Assembly (NCBI GenBank): GCA_022712735.1
Contig: JAFLKA010000170.1
Coordinates: forward strand, 1 to 13,811
Length of the DNA: 13,811 nucleotides
Direction: 5' to 3'
From: Marinosulfonomonas sp.
GTDB lineage: Bacteria; Pseudomonadota; Alphaproteobacteria; Rhodobacterales; Rhodobacteraceae
In this document: positions 1 to 6,625 of the stretch, piece after piece
How positions within the stretch are numbered: position 1 is the stretch's first letter
Layout of the letters: every line of letters starts with the position of its first letter
The notes under the pieces: generated by a model
Database searches by the model: none
Seen by the model: only the letters and a program-made list of their open reading frames with translations
What the model was told of the DNA's origin: nothing
Position numbers and translations under genes: made by a program

Positions 1-27
1 TGTGGTTTCAACGGGTCGCTGCAACAC
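1..27. repeat. Left terminal inverted repeat of the IS30 element
   Basis: It begins TGTGGTTTCAACGGGTCG and pairs with the reverse complement of 1201-1227, differing only at repeat positions 12, 19 and 20. It contains the transposase stop codon at 8-10. Confidence 0.88.
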
Positions 28-1168
28 AGGCCTCAAATTTCTCTGCTGGCGTTTGATATTGCAAGGTCTTTCTCGGTCGCTCGTTAAGCTGGCGTGCGAC
101 CGCGCTGAGTTTGGCTTGGCTAAATCCGGATATATCAGTGCCTTTGGGGAAGTACTGCCTGAGAAGGCGGTTGGTATTTTCATTGCTCCCGCGTTGCCAC
201 GGAGACTGAGGATCACAAAAATAGACGTCGATGTTCGTGGCTATGGTGAACTTTCGGTGCCCCGCCATTTCTGATCCGCGATCCCAAGTCAGGGATTTGT
301 AGAGTTCCTTTGGAAGCTTTCGAGCCTGTTTGATCAAGGCTGTCGTCACGCTCTGGGTATCCTTATTCCCAACTTTCGCCAACATCACGAAACGGGAATG
401 GCGCTCAACCAGCGTCGCGATGTAGCTGTTGTTCGATCCTGCTATCAAGTCACCCTCCCAATGCCCCGGAACAGCACGATCTTCGACCTCAGCCGGGCGC
501 TCGCTAATCGAAACAGCATTTTTGATTTTGCGCAACTCAAGGCCCTTTTGAGTGGCATATCTTGAGCGTCGGATCGCACGTGGGCTGCGCAGGCATTCCT
601 GCAATTCCTTCTTCAAAACCCCTCGGGTTTGGACATAGAGGCTGCGATATATCGTTTCGTGTGACACGCGGTTTTGCTCTTCATCAGGATATTTGCGTTT
701 GAGCCACCCTGCGATTTGCTGCGGTGACCATTTCCGACGCAGCTTGCGCGCTATCAACTGGCACAAAGGATCGTTGAACGAAAGCTTACACGACTTGGGC
801 CGGGTTGCGCAGTCCCAGGCACGCTGGTCTGAGCGGGCGGCGCGATAGGCTTGACGTCCGCCATTCCTGCGAACCTCTCGGCTGATTGTCGAAGGCGACC
901 GGTCCAGGCTTTGCGCGATTGAACGAAACGACTGTTTTGCGGCAAGCCCGCGGGAAATCTCCTCCCGTTCAATGAGGCTCAAGGTACATCGCGGCCGCGT
1001 GCGATCAGGGGGCCGGATCCCACCAGTTCGCGCCAAATGAGGGAAGATCGAAGACGACGCACGATTGAAGTGACGGCCAATCGAACCCATCGACTCTCCG
1101 CGTTGCCACCGATCCCACATCTCCGACTTCTGTTTATCCGTATAAAACGTCCGTTTACGATACTTCAT
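8..1168 (-). CDS. IS30-family DDE transposase
   Basis: This 386-residue protein cuts and rejoins the ends of the surrounding element. An N-terminal helix-turn-helix region for end recognition spans about residues 60-105 (LIEREEISRGLAAKQSFRSI, then SPSTISREVRRN). The RNase H-like catalytic core carries the DDE triad: D240 (HWEGDLIAG), D296 (LTWDRG) and E330 (QRGSNENTNR). The D296-E330 gap of 33 residues is the IS30 family hallmark. The frame opens at a GTG at 1177, but the ATG at 1168 is preferred because a GGAG sits 8 nt before it. No frameshift or stop is visible, so the enzyme looks intact and the element potentially active. Confidence 0.93.
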   Translation of the reverse strand: MKYRKRTFYTDKQKSEMWDRWQRGESMGSIGRHFNRASSSIFPHLARTGGIRPPDRTRPRCTLSLIEREEISRGLAAKQSFRSIAQSLDRSPSTISREVRRNGGRQAYRAARSDQRAWDCATRPKSCKLSFNDPLCQLIARKLRRKWSPQQIAGWLKRKYPDEEQNRVSHETIYRSLYVQTRGVLKKELQECLRSPRAIRRSRYATQKGLELRKIKNAVSISERPAEVEDRAVPGHWEGDLIAGSNNSYIATLVERHSRFVMLAKVGNKDTQSVTTALIKQARKLPKELYKSLTWDRGSEMAGHRKFTIATNIDVYFCDPQSPWQRGSNENTNRLLRQYFPKGTDISGFSQAKLSAVARQLNERPRKTLQYQTPAEKFEACVAATR

Positions 1169-1200
1169 AATAAACACTCCATCTTTCTCAAAAGATTAAA

Positions 1201-1227
1201 GTGTTGCGTCGACCCATTGAAACCACA
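1201..1227. repeat. Right terminal inverted repeat of the IS30 element
   Basis: It begins GTGTTGCGTCGACCCATTGA and is the inverted partner of 1-27 (24/27). The transposase promoter must lie between here and the start codon at 1168. The stretch 1169-1200 is AT-rich. Confidence 0.88.
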
Positions 1228-1263
1228 GCTCGAACCTGCCATTCGCGGCTTTTGCACATCCTG

Positions 1264-1272
1264 TGCTATACT
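1264..1272 (+). promoter_or_regulatory. Possible extended -10 promoter for the recombinase remnant
   Basis: TGTGCTATACT at 1262-1272 contains an extended -10 form (TG, one base, TATACT). No good -35 box is found 17 bp upstream. It lies just outside the IS right end and about 58 bp before the recombinase start, so the IS did not remove it. Evidence is sequence match only. Confidence 0.3.
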
Positions 1273-1330
1273 TTGCCGTCAACGTTGGGGTGTCGTTCAA
1301 GGGAGGGCATGGCGGATCGGAGGATCAATC

Positions 1331-1959
1331 ATGCCGACATATCATCTCCCCGCCATTCGCGCCCGCCGTCCCGCTTGGAATAAAAGCCGCATTGTTGGCC
1401 AAAAACGCCCACCCAAACCCAAGCATGTCTGGGCCATTCGGGTGCGTTTGGAGCTGGCCGAAAATCATCGCGATCTGGCGCTGTTCAATCTGGCAATCGA
1501 TAGCAAGCTGCGTGGCTGTGATTTAGTTTCGCTCAAGGTGGTTGATGTGATGGCTGCAGGAAGCATCAAAACACGGGCGTCAATCTTGCAAAGCAAAACC
1601 CAGAAACCGGTTCAATTCGAGATCACTGAGGGCACGCGCACGTCACTTGCTGGATGGAAGATCCAATCATGATCGGCTCTGAGCATCTGTGGCCGGGGCG
1701 ATTTCACGAACGCCTGCACATCTCAACCCGTCAATATGCGCGCATTGTTCGCGGCTGGGTTACATCGATTGGACTGGAGCCATCCGCCTTTGGAACCCAT
1801 TCGATGCGGCGTACAAAAGTGACGCAAATCTACAAAAAGACCGGTAACTTACGTGCTGTGCAGCTCTTGTTAGGGCACACAAAAATGGACAGTACCGTGC
1901 GCTACCTGGGCGTCGAATTAGAGGACCCTTTGGCAATCTCAGAGGCCATTGAAATCTAA
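1331..1959 (+). pseudogene. Tyrosine recombinase/integrase, broken by one frameshift
   Basis: Phage-type integrases of this short (about 205 aa) class cut and join DNA through a tyrosine. The first part starts at ATG 1331 behind a CGGAGGA ribosome binding site and reads to a TGA at 1670-1672. Homologous reading continues in the next frame from about 1651 to the stop at 1957-1959. Both parts carry family motifs: the first arginine in SKLRGCDLV, then THSMRR (HxxR), LLLGHTKMDS (histidine) and TVRYLGVE (nucleophilic tyrosine). The frames join cleanly at a Trp codon near 1651 if one base is restored. The second part has its own ATG at 1654, but a split enzyme missing its first arginine is unlikely to work. 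All catalytic residues survive, so the lesion looks recent. Confidence 0.85.
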
Positions 1960-1965
1960 CGAGTA

Positions 1966-1988
1966 GGGCCGTTTGTTTAGAACGGCCC
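1966..1988. repeat. Perfect 8-bp hairpin just after the recombinase
   Basis: GGGCCGTT at 1966-1973 pairs with AACGGCCC at 1981-1988 around a 7-nt loop. It starts 7 nt after the recombinase stop. There is no U tract on either strand, so it could be a Rho-independent-like 3' end, a recombination-site arm or chance. Confidence 0.45.
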
Positions 1989-2380
1989 AAAGCCGACCTT
2001 GATGTTCGGCGCGGCGAATGGCTGGTTCGAGCCCTTGTGACCGATGCTGCGCTTTCAACTGACGTCAGCAAGATGCCGGAAGCGGTCATCGTTAGATGCG
2101 AGACGGCTCAAATTGGGCAATCACCAACCAAAACGATGCAGCACTGCGGCTTTCGCATAGCTGCCGTTCGTGACCAGTGAGGCATTTAGAGCAGCGGAAA
2201 GGCTTCAGAGACCCCGGACTGACCGGTAATGACGTGGACTGCACAAGCAAGCTTCACGCAAGAGCACTTTGAGCCGATTCTAATGAAGCCTCGGGCAATC
2301 GCGCTAAGCTAAATTAACACCAATGCACCCTGAGCGACCTCGCAACTCAATCATGAATTGCCGCATTTATGTGCCATTGA
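1989..2380. other. Non-coding stretch between the recombinase remnant and the aco promoter
   Basis: I find no reading frame here with recognisable protein character, ribosome binding site or tRNA-like fold. Stops occur in all frames and the composition is less GC-biased than the flanking genes. It may be decayed coding or mobile DNA. Confidence 0.5.
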
Positions 2381-2382
2381 GT

Positions 2383-2406
2383 GTCTCATTCAGCTGGAAG
2401 TGAGAC
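2383..2406. promoter_or_regulatory. Inverted repeat GTCTCA-N12-TGAGAC upstream of acoA, candidate operator
   Basis: GTCTCA at 2383-2388 (within GTGTCTCA) faces TGAGAC at 2401-2406, 12 nt apart. The centre is about 103 bp upstream of the acoA start. The same half-sites in opposite order occur as a dyad at 10494-10513, on the acoR side of the cluster. AcoR is the only regulator in the window and binds DNA through a Fis-type helix-turn-helix, so it is the natural candidate. That link is inference. Confidence 0.4.
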
Positions 2407-2420
2407 GGTTTTGTCGTGGT

Positions 2421-2442
2421 CCTGGCCTGCCAGGCATTGACG
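2421..2442 (+). promoter_or_regulatory. Palindrome plus possible -35 element of the aco operon
   Basis: CCTGGC-CT-GCCAGG at 2421-2434 is a perfect 6-bp inverted repeat with a 2-nt centre. It is followed at once by TTGACG at 2437-2442, a fair sigma70 -35 hexamer. No good -10 box lies 16-18 bp further on, as expected for an activator-dependent promoter. I found no GG-N10-GC (-24/-12) sigma54 signature between 2380 and 2490. Confidence 0.33.
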
Positions 2443-2497
2443 ATTTCATTCGCTCTTGGAAAGTGCCAGCCTTGTCCTTGTCTAGGAGGAGATGAAG

Positions 2498-3484
2498 ATG
2501 CAACCATCGAAACAAACTCTGGCGTGGATGTATGAAACGATGGTCACCAGCCGTCGTTTCGAAAACGCCATCGAAAAAATTTACATGGAAGGTAAATCGC
2601 CAGTCTTTAACATGGCCAATGGCCCGATCCCGGGAGAGATGCATCTTTCCAATGGGCAAGAGCCGGTTGCCGTAGGCGTCTGTGCCCACCTGAACCCCGA
2701 GGACATCGTCACAGCAACTCACCGCCCACATCATCAGGCCATCGCAAAAGGCGTGGACTTGAAAAAGATGGCGGCCGAGATCTTTGGCAAAAGCACCGGT
2801 TTGTCCGGGGGGCGTGGTGGACACATGCATATCTTTGATGCGGATGTGAACTTCGCCTGCTCGGGCATTGTCGGCCAGGGCATGGGGCCGGCCGCTGGGG
2901 CGGCATTGTCACGCAAGATACAGGGAAAGCCGGGTGTGGCCGTTTCCTTTATCGGAGAAGGTGCTGCAAATCAGGGTGCCTTTCACGAGACTTTGAACCT
3001 CGCCGCTGTATGGAAATTGCCGATGGTCTTGGTCATCGAAGACAATGCCTGGGGCATTTCGGTTTCAAAGGCCGCCTCAACGGCGATCGAACGGAACTCC
3101 GATCGTGCAGCCGCTTACGGGATTCCCGGACACTATGTTTCCGGCAATGACCCGCTGAAGATTTACGAGGTGGCGGGCGACGCGATTGCCCGGGCTCGTG
3201 CGGGAGACGGGCCCACTTTGATTGAGGTCGAAACCTACCGGCTTGCCGGGCACTTTATGGGCGACGCCGAAGGCTACCGCCCCGAAGGTGAAAAGGATGC
3301 GCTGTTTGAAAAGGATCCGATCCCAACCATGCGCAAGACACTTCTGGAAGGTGGCAGCTTCAACTCTGAGGAACTCGATAGCCTCGAAACCAACGCGCAA
3401 AAAGCGGTGGACGACGCGATAAGCTTCGCCCGCGAAAGCGCGGATCCGCAGCCAGAAGACGCGCTGACAGAAGTATTTGCCTGA
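2498..3484 (+). CDS. acoA: Acetoin dehydrogenase-type E1 component, alpha subunit
   Basis: This 328-residue subunit binds thiamine diphosphate and, with the beta subunit, performs the first step of an acetoin or 2-oxoacid dehydrogenase complex in the cytoplasm. The cofactor motif runs from GEG at residues 153-155 to N183 in EDNAWG, the usual spacing of about 30. Other E1 alpha signatures are RGGHMHIFD, GIVGQGMGPAAGAA and the RLAGHFMGD segment. The start is set at the second ATG (2498), because AGGAGG at 2484-2489 lies 8 nt before it; the ATG at 2492 is only 2 nt away. acoB follows after 20 nt. The substrate is assigned from resemblance to AcoA and the linked acoR; a branched-chain or other 2-oxoacid cannot be excluded. 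Confidence 0.9.
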   Translation: MQPSKQTLAWMYETMVTSRRFENAIEKIYMEGKSPVFNMANGPIPGEMHLSNGQEPVAVGVCAHLNPEDIVTATHRPHHQAIAKGVDLKKMAAEIFGKSTGLSGGRGGHMHIFDADVNFACSGIVGQGMGPAAGAALSRKIQGKPGVAVSFIGEGAANQGAFHETLNLAAVWKLPMVLVIEDNAWGISVSKAASTAIERNSDRAAAYGIPGHYVSGNDPLKIYEVAGDAIARARAGDGPTLIEVETYRLAGHFMGDAEGYRPEGEKDALFEKDPIPTMRKTLLEGGSFNSEELDSLETNAQKAVDDAISFARESADPQPEDALTEVFA

Positions 3485-3504
3485 ACGCAGAGGGAGAGAA
3501 GACA

Positions 3505-4530
3505 ATGGAAAATGAACGTAAATTGACAATCGCGCGAGCAATGGCTGAAGCGACTGCGCAGGAAATGAAAATTGACCCACGGGTCTTCGTGATGGGCGAG
3601 GACATCGGAGAACTTGGTGGTGTGTTTGGCAACACCCGCGGCCTACTTGAAGAGTTCGGGAAAGAGCGTGTGCGCGACACACCGATCTCGGAAACCGGGT
3701 TTATCGGGGCGGCCGTTGGGGCTGCACAAGACGGGATGCGCCCGGTGGTCGAACTGATGTTCGTCGACTTCTTTGGTGTATGTTTCGACGCGATCTACAA
3801 TCTGATGGCCAAAAATACCTACTTTTCCGGTGGGAACTTCAACGTGCCGATGGTTCTGATGACCTCAACCGGGGGTGGCTATTCGGATGCGGGGCAGCAT
3901 TCGCAATGCCTCTATGGTAGTTTTGCGCATTTGCCCGGAATGAAGGTGGTGAGCCCCTCGAACGCCTATGATGCGAAAGGTCTGATGACCGCTGCCATAC
4001 GCGACCCGAATCCGGTAATCTACATGTATCACAAGGGCCTGCAAGGCATGGGCTGGCTGGGCACCGAAGCAGGGGCAATCACCCATGTTCCCGAAGAAGC
4101 GTATGAGGTTGAGATTGGCAAGGCGGCGATTGCCCGTGAAGGGCGCGACGTCACCATCGTGTCGATCGCTCAAGGTGTGCACCATGGCCTCAAGGCCGCC
4201 AGCACTCTTGAGAAACAGGGCATCAGTGCCGAGGTTGTCGATCTTCGGTCACTGGTTCCTTTGGATCGTGAAACAATTCGGGCCAGCGTCAAAAAGACCG
4301 GGCGACTGATCGTTGTGGATGAGGATTACCACAGCTTTGGTGTCTCAGGCGAGATTATCGCCACGGTGACGGAAACCAACATGGCTGACCTCAAGGCACC
4401 GCCGAAGCGCATCGCCTATCCCGACGTGCCGATCCCCTTTGCCCGCGTGATGGAGCAACACTGCCTGCCAAATGCAGACAAGATCGTCGCCGCGGCGCGT
4501 GACATCTGTCAGGCGCCTGTGTCGGCCTAA
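3505..4530 (+). CDS. acoB: Acetoin dehydrogenase-type E1 component, beta subunit
   Basis: The 341-residue beta subunit completes the E1 alpha2-beta2 active site. It shows the E1 beta landmarks in order: GEDIGELGGVFG near residue 31, DTPISETGF with the cofactor-activating glutamate E63, GMRPVVELMFVDF, and HSQ at 132-134. VVDLRSLVPLD and EDYHSFGVSGEI follow in the C-terminal transketolase domain, and PFARVMEQHCLPNADKIVAA closes the protein. Length is normal for the family and no motif is broken. An AGGGAGAG ribosome binding site precedes the ATG. It is certainly cotranscribed with acoA. A 73-bp gap containing a hairpin separates it from the E2 genes. Confidence 0.92.
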   Translation: MENERKLTIARAMAEATAQEMKIDPRVFVMGEDIGELGGVFGNTRGLLEEFGKERVRDTPISETGFIGAAVGAAQDGMRPVVELMFVDFFGVCFDAIYNLMAKNTYFSGGNFNVPMVLMTSTGGGYSDAGQHSQCLYGSFAHLPGMKVVSPSNAYDAKGLMTAAIRDPNPVIYMYHKGLQGMGWLGTEAGAITHVPEEAYEVEIGKAAIAREGRDVTIVSIAQGVHHGLKAASTLEKQGISAEVVDLRSLVPLDRETIRASVKKTGRLIVVDEDYHSFGVSGEIIATVTETNMADLKAPPKRIAYPDVPIPFARVMEQHCLPNADKIVAAARDICQAPVSA

Positions 4531-4559
4531 TCTTGCGAAGAAGCTATTACGAAGGCATT

Positions 4560-4583
4560 GCCGCCCCGAAACTCCGGGGTGGC
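4560..4583 (+). promoter_or_regulatory. Intra-operon hairpin between the E1 and E2 genes
   Basis: A 9-bp stem (4560-4568 with 4575-4583, one G-U wobble) closes a 6-nt AAACTC loop. It lies between the acoB stop and the ribosome binding site of the lipoyl-protein gene, only 3 nt before AAGAGGAG. No U tract follows, so full termination is unlikely. It may stabilise the upstream E1 mRNA or set the E1:E2 ratio (inference). Confidence 0.45.
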
Positions 4584-4602
4584 CACAAGAGGAGTTTGCC
4601 AA

Positions 4603-4836
4603 ATGGCTACCGACATCATTATCCCATCCGATCTTTGGGACGGCGACGAAGAAAGCGTGATCACCGCTTGGCTGGCAAGTGACGGAGTGCGAGTATCCGA
4701 AGGTGCTCTAATTGCCGAGATCATGACCGCCAAGGTTCAACACGAAATCACAGCCCCCGCCTCTGGGGTTTTGAGCATTGCTAAAGCAATGGACGAGATC
4801 GTCGCCAAAGGCGACGTGATCGGGTTGATCGCATGA
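4603..4836 (+). CDS. Stand-alone lipoyl-domain protein (detached E2 lipoyl domain)
   Basis: This 77-residue protein is essentially one lipoyl/biotinyl-type domain. It would carry lipoate on a lysine as the swinging arm between E1, E2 and E3. The hairpin segment reads ALIAEIMTAKVQHEITAPAS; by alignment to the usual E-T-D-K motif the acceptor is K44, but the residue before it is Ala instead of Asp. The start at 4603 is chosen because AAGAGGAG at 4587-4594 is 8 nt upstream; an in-frame ATG at 4558 would fall beside the hairpin and has no site. In canonical AcoC this domain is fused to the E2 core. Here its stop overlaps the next start (ATGA at 4833-4836), giving coupled translation. Confidence 0.85.
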   Translation: MATDIIIPSDLWDGDEESVITAWLASDGVRVSEGALIAEIMTAKVQHEITAPASGVLSIAKAMDEIVAKGDVIGLIA

Positions 4837-5522
4837 CACAGCAGACAAGAGCGCAAGGGCGTATTGTCCCACTTCGGGGCGTGCGCGGCATGATTGCTGA
4901 CAAAATGCTCGCTTCGCTTCAGGGTGCGGCGCAGCTGACCCACCACGCGCGGGCTGATATGACCGCGCTTCTCGCGGCCAAGGCTCGGTTCAAGGCGGAT
5001 GGTATGCCACTGTCGGTCGAGGACCTTCTGATGGGTGCGTTGGTGCAAACGCTTAAGCAGTATCCCGACATTAATGGAACGGTTCAGGGCCGCGAAATTC
5101 ATCTGTCTGACAGCATTGATCTGGGTATCGCCATCGCGTTGCCTGGCAATTTTCTGGCCGCTCCAGCAATCTTTGGTGCTGGCGACATGAGCCTGCCTGA
5201 ATTGCGTGCGGCGCGGCGCGATCTGTCCGAACGCGCGCGTACGAACAAACTGAGTGTCGCTGAAATGACCGGCGGTACATTCACTATCTCAAACCTCGGT
5301 CTAAGCCGGGTCGAGCAATTTACACCCATCCTGAATACGCCCCAGATCGGAATCCTGGGTGTTGGATGCACGGTCGAAACGGCAGTGCGCGATGGAGATG
5401 GATTTTCATGGAAGTCGTTTGCTGGGCTGTCCCTCACTTTTGATCATCGGGCCATTGACGGTGCACCTGCGGCAGACTTCCTGACGGTGCTCTGCAGGAC
5501 TATCGAGGCCTTTGATCTATGA
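4833..5522 (+). CDS. E2 acyltransferase catalytic core without lipoyl domain
   Basis: This is a 229-residue 2-oxoacid/acetoin dehydrogenase E2 catalytic domain (chloramphenicol-acetyltransferase-like fold) that moves the acyl group from lipoate to CoA. The active-site signature DHRAIDG lies at residues 204-210, giving H205 and D209. TGGTFTISNLG and the NTPQIGILGVG segment are typical of E2 cores. It starts with a short basic lead-in and IVPLRGVRGMIADKML, the usual first core helix. There is no lipoyl domain and no peripheral-subunit-binding domain before it, so E1/E3 docking must differ from textbook E2. It corresponds to the C-terminal part of AcoC. It overlaps the genes on both sides by 4 nt. 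Confidence 0.88.
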   Translation: MTQQTRAQGRIVPLRGVRGMIADKMLASLQGAAQLTHHARADMTALLAAKARFKADGMPLSVEDLLMGALVQTLKQYPDINGTVQGREIHLSDSIDLGIAIALPGNFLAAPAIFGAGDMSLPELRAARRDLSERARTNKLSVAEMTGGTFTISNLGLSRVEQFTPILNTPQIGILGVGCTVETAVRDGDGFSWKSFAGLSLTFDHRAIDGAPAADFLTVLCRTIEAFDL

Positions 5523-6217
5523 TTGTGGCACACTTCAGGACGGCAGCGGACGGCATTGCCCGCGAAACTGCTCTGCTCCAAGAGGGGAAGCCGTCACTAT
5601 TGTTGTGGCAGGCGGATGAAAACGCGTTTGTCGTCCCGACGGCGGTGGCCCGCAGCAGCGGGTTCGAAAAGGCGGCAGCTGTGGCCATGGAAAATGGTTG
5701 GACAGTGACAACCCGCAGCAGCGGTGGTGGTATTGTCCCGCAGGGCCCTCACATGCTGAATCTGGCGATGATTGTGCCCTTTGCGAGCGAATTTACAATG
5801 GAAGAGGGTTACCGCTTAATATGCGGTGCGATCATCGGCGCTCTGATGCAATTTGAAATACCAGCTCAAACTGGTACCCTCGCCGGTGCATTTTGTGACG
5901 GGGCGTGGAATATCTTAGTCCGGGATTGCAAGTTGGCTGGAACCGCACAGCGGTGGCGTAGCACCCCTAGCGGCCGGGTGGCCCTGATCCACGCAGCAAT
6001 CCTCGCGCGCGGCCTCGACTCGGGCCTTTGGCTTGCACTGCAATGTCTTTATCGTTCTGCGATGCCCTCAGAAGCAATGCCGCAGGCCGACGTACATATT
6101 GCGCTGGATGATCTCATGCCCGACACGATGAACATCACAAGTTTTTCTGGCGCGCTGATCAGGGCGGTAGAAGACCGCCTATCCTCGCTCGCGCGTCAGA
6201 AAAGAGAGACTGCTTGA
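5519..6217 (+). CDS. Lipoate-protein ligase A-like protein
   Basis: The 232-residue protein belongs to the biotin/lipoate ligase catalytic fold and probably attaches lipoate to the adjacent lipoyl protein. It has TRSSGGGIVPQGPHMLNLAM (residues 65-84), matching the LplA R-R-x-S-G-G-G motif except that one arginine is T65. It also has GAWNILVRDCKLAGTAQ with the conserved lysine K138, then IHAAIL, which fits the family's HGTLL-like strand. It is shorter than E. coli LplA and lacks room for the C-terminal accessory domain. The ATGA overlap with the E2 gene ties it to the complex. Octanoyltransferase (LipM-like) activity is an alternative; LipM uses a cysteine nucleophile, and I cannot assign C126 or C137 that role. 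Confidence 0.8.
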   Translation: MIVAHFRTAADGIARETALLQEGKPSLLLWQADENAFVVPTAVARSSGFEKAAAVAMENGWTVTTRSSGGGIVPQGPHMLNLAMIVPFASEFTMEEGYRLICGAIIGALMQFEIPAQTGTLAGAFCDGAWNILVRDCKLAGTAQRWRSTPSGRVALIHAAILARGLDSGLWLALQCLYRSAMPSEAMPQADVHIALDDLMPDTMNITSFSGALIRAVEDRLSSLARQKRETA

Positions 6218-6249
6218 TCGTCAAACAACATCCACTGGGAGGAAAGACA

Positions 6250-6381
6250 ATGACAATGGCTGGAATAACAACCGATGCGATGCTGTGCGGAGCGTCCTTT
6301 GCAGCATCGGGTGCCCTGAACAAGGGTAAGCGTCCGGCGCCTACGCCCAATTCCACGACAAGCCTGATGCAGTTGACGTGA
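6250..6381 (+). CDS. Short hypothetical ORF (43 aa) after the ligase gene
   Basis: The ATG follows a strong GGGAGGA (6237-6243) at 6-nt spacing and starts 32 nt after the ligase stop, so it should be translated from the aco transcript. The product begins MTMAGITTDAMLCGASFAAS and ends with a Pro/Thr/Ser-rich tail. I do not recognise it. It could be the N-terminal stub of a former operon gene cut by the deletion that also removed the front of the GMC gene, or a true small protein. The good ribosome binding site is the only positive evidence. Confidence 0.45.
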   Translation: MTMAGITTDAMLCGASFAASGALNKGKRPAPTPNSTTSLMQLT

Positions 6382-6394
6382 GGTGGTCGGAATT

Positions 6395-6436
6395 GTTCGC
6401 AAGTATGGACCTTGCGAACCTGTGATGATCTATAAT
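6395..6436 (+). promoter_or_regulatory. Perfect 9-bp dyad next to a TATAAT box, probable promoter/operator of the GlcG-like gene
   Basis: GTTCGCAAG at 6395-6403 and CTTGCGAAC at 6411-6419 form a perfect inverted repeat with a 7-nt centre. A consensus TATAAT stands at 6431-6436. A transcript starting near 6443 would put the dyad at about -48 to -24, over the -35 position where a regulator would act. No good -35 hexamer is present. The dyad could also serve as a 3' hairpin for the aco operon, but no T tract follows it. Confidence 0.5.
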
Positions 6437-6625
6437 TCTTTGCAAAATTGATATTTTTTGCATGGATAGGCGAAGGTTTCAGGCTTTGATACACATATTG
6501 CATTTCTAATCGACGGAATTCTTGCTTTTGAAACTTTTGGATATTTATAAAAAACCTAGCGAAAGGGGTCCCTACACTGAATTAAGTCCTAAACAAACAA
6601 ACGTAGAATAGGGAAGATTACCAAA
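6437..6625 (+). other. AT-rich leader of the GlcG-like gene
   Basis: About 190 bp, clearly AT-richer than its surroundings. It holds a 7-bp inverted repeat (TGCAAAA at 6441-6447 with TTTTGCA at 6456-6462) and a second possible promoter (TTGCTT at 6522-6527, 18 bp, TATAAA at 6546-6551). No reading frame is supported. Confidence 0.4.

Larger units (their letters stand above)
1..1227 (-). mobile_element. IS30-family insertion sequence, apparently complete
   Basis: A single transposase gene is enclosed by 27-bp imperfect terminal inverted repeats at 1-27 and 1201-1227 (24 of 27 bases match). The transposase stop codon lies inside the left repeat, as is common in compact IS30 elements. The left end coincides with the window edge, so one or a few terminal bases and the left target duplication cannot be seen. 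The right end sits about 100 bp upstream of a broken recombinase gene and does not interrupt it. Length and organisation fit IS30 family members (about 1.0-1.25 kb). Confidence 0.9.

Noticed and set aside
1654..1959. Second recombinase part as an independent gene with its own ATG
   Set aside because: It lacks the first catalytic arginine and begins mid-domain; a frameshifted single gene is the simpler reading.
5099..5437. Minus-strand 112-aa frame inside the E2 gene
   Set aside because: Shadow of the clearly coding plus-strand E2 core; no ribosome binding site or family features. The same holds for other antisense frames within acoA, acoB, acoR and gltX.
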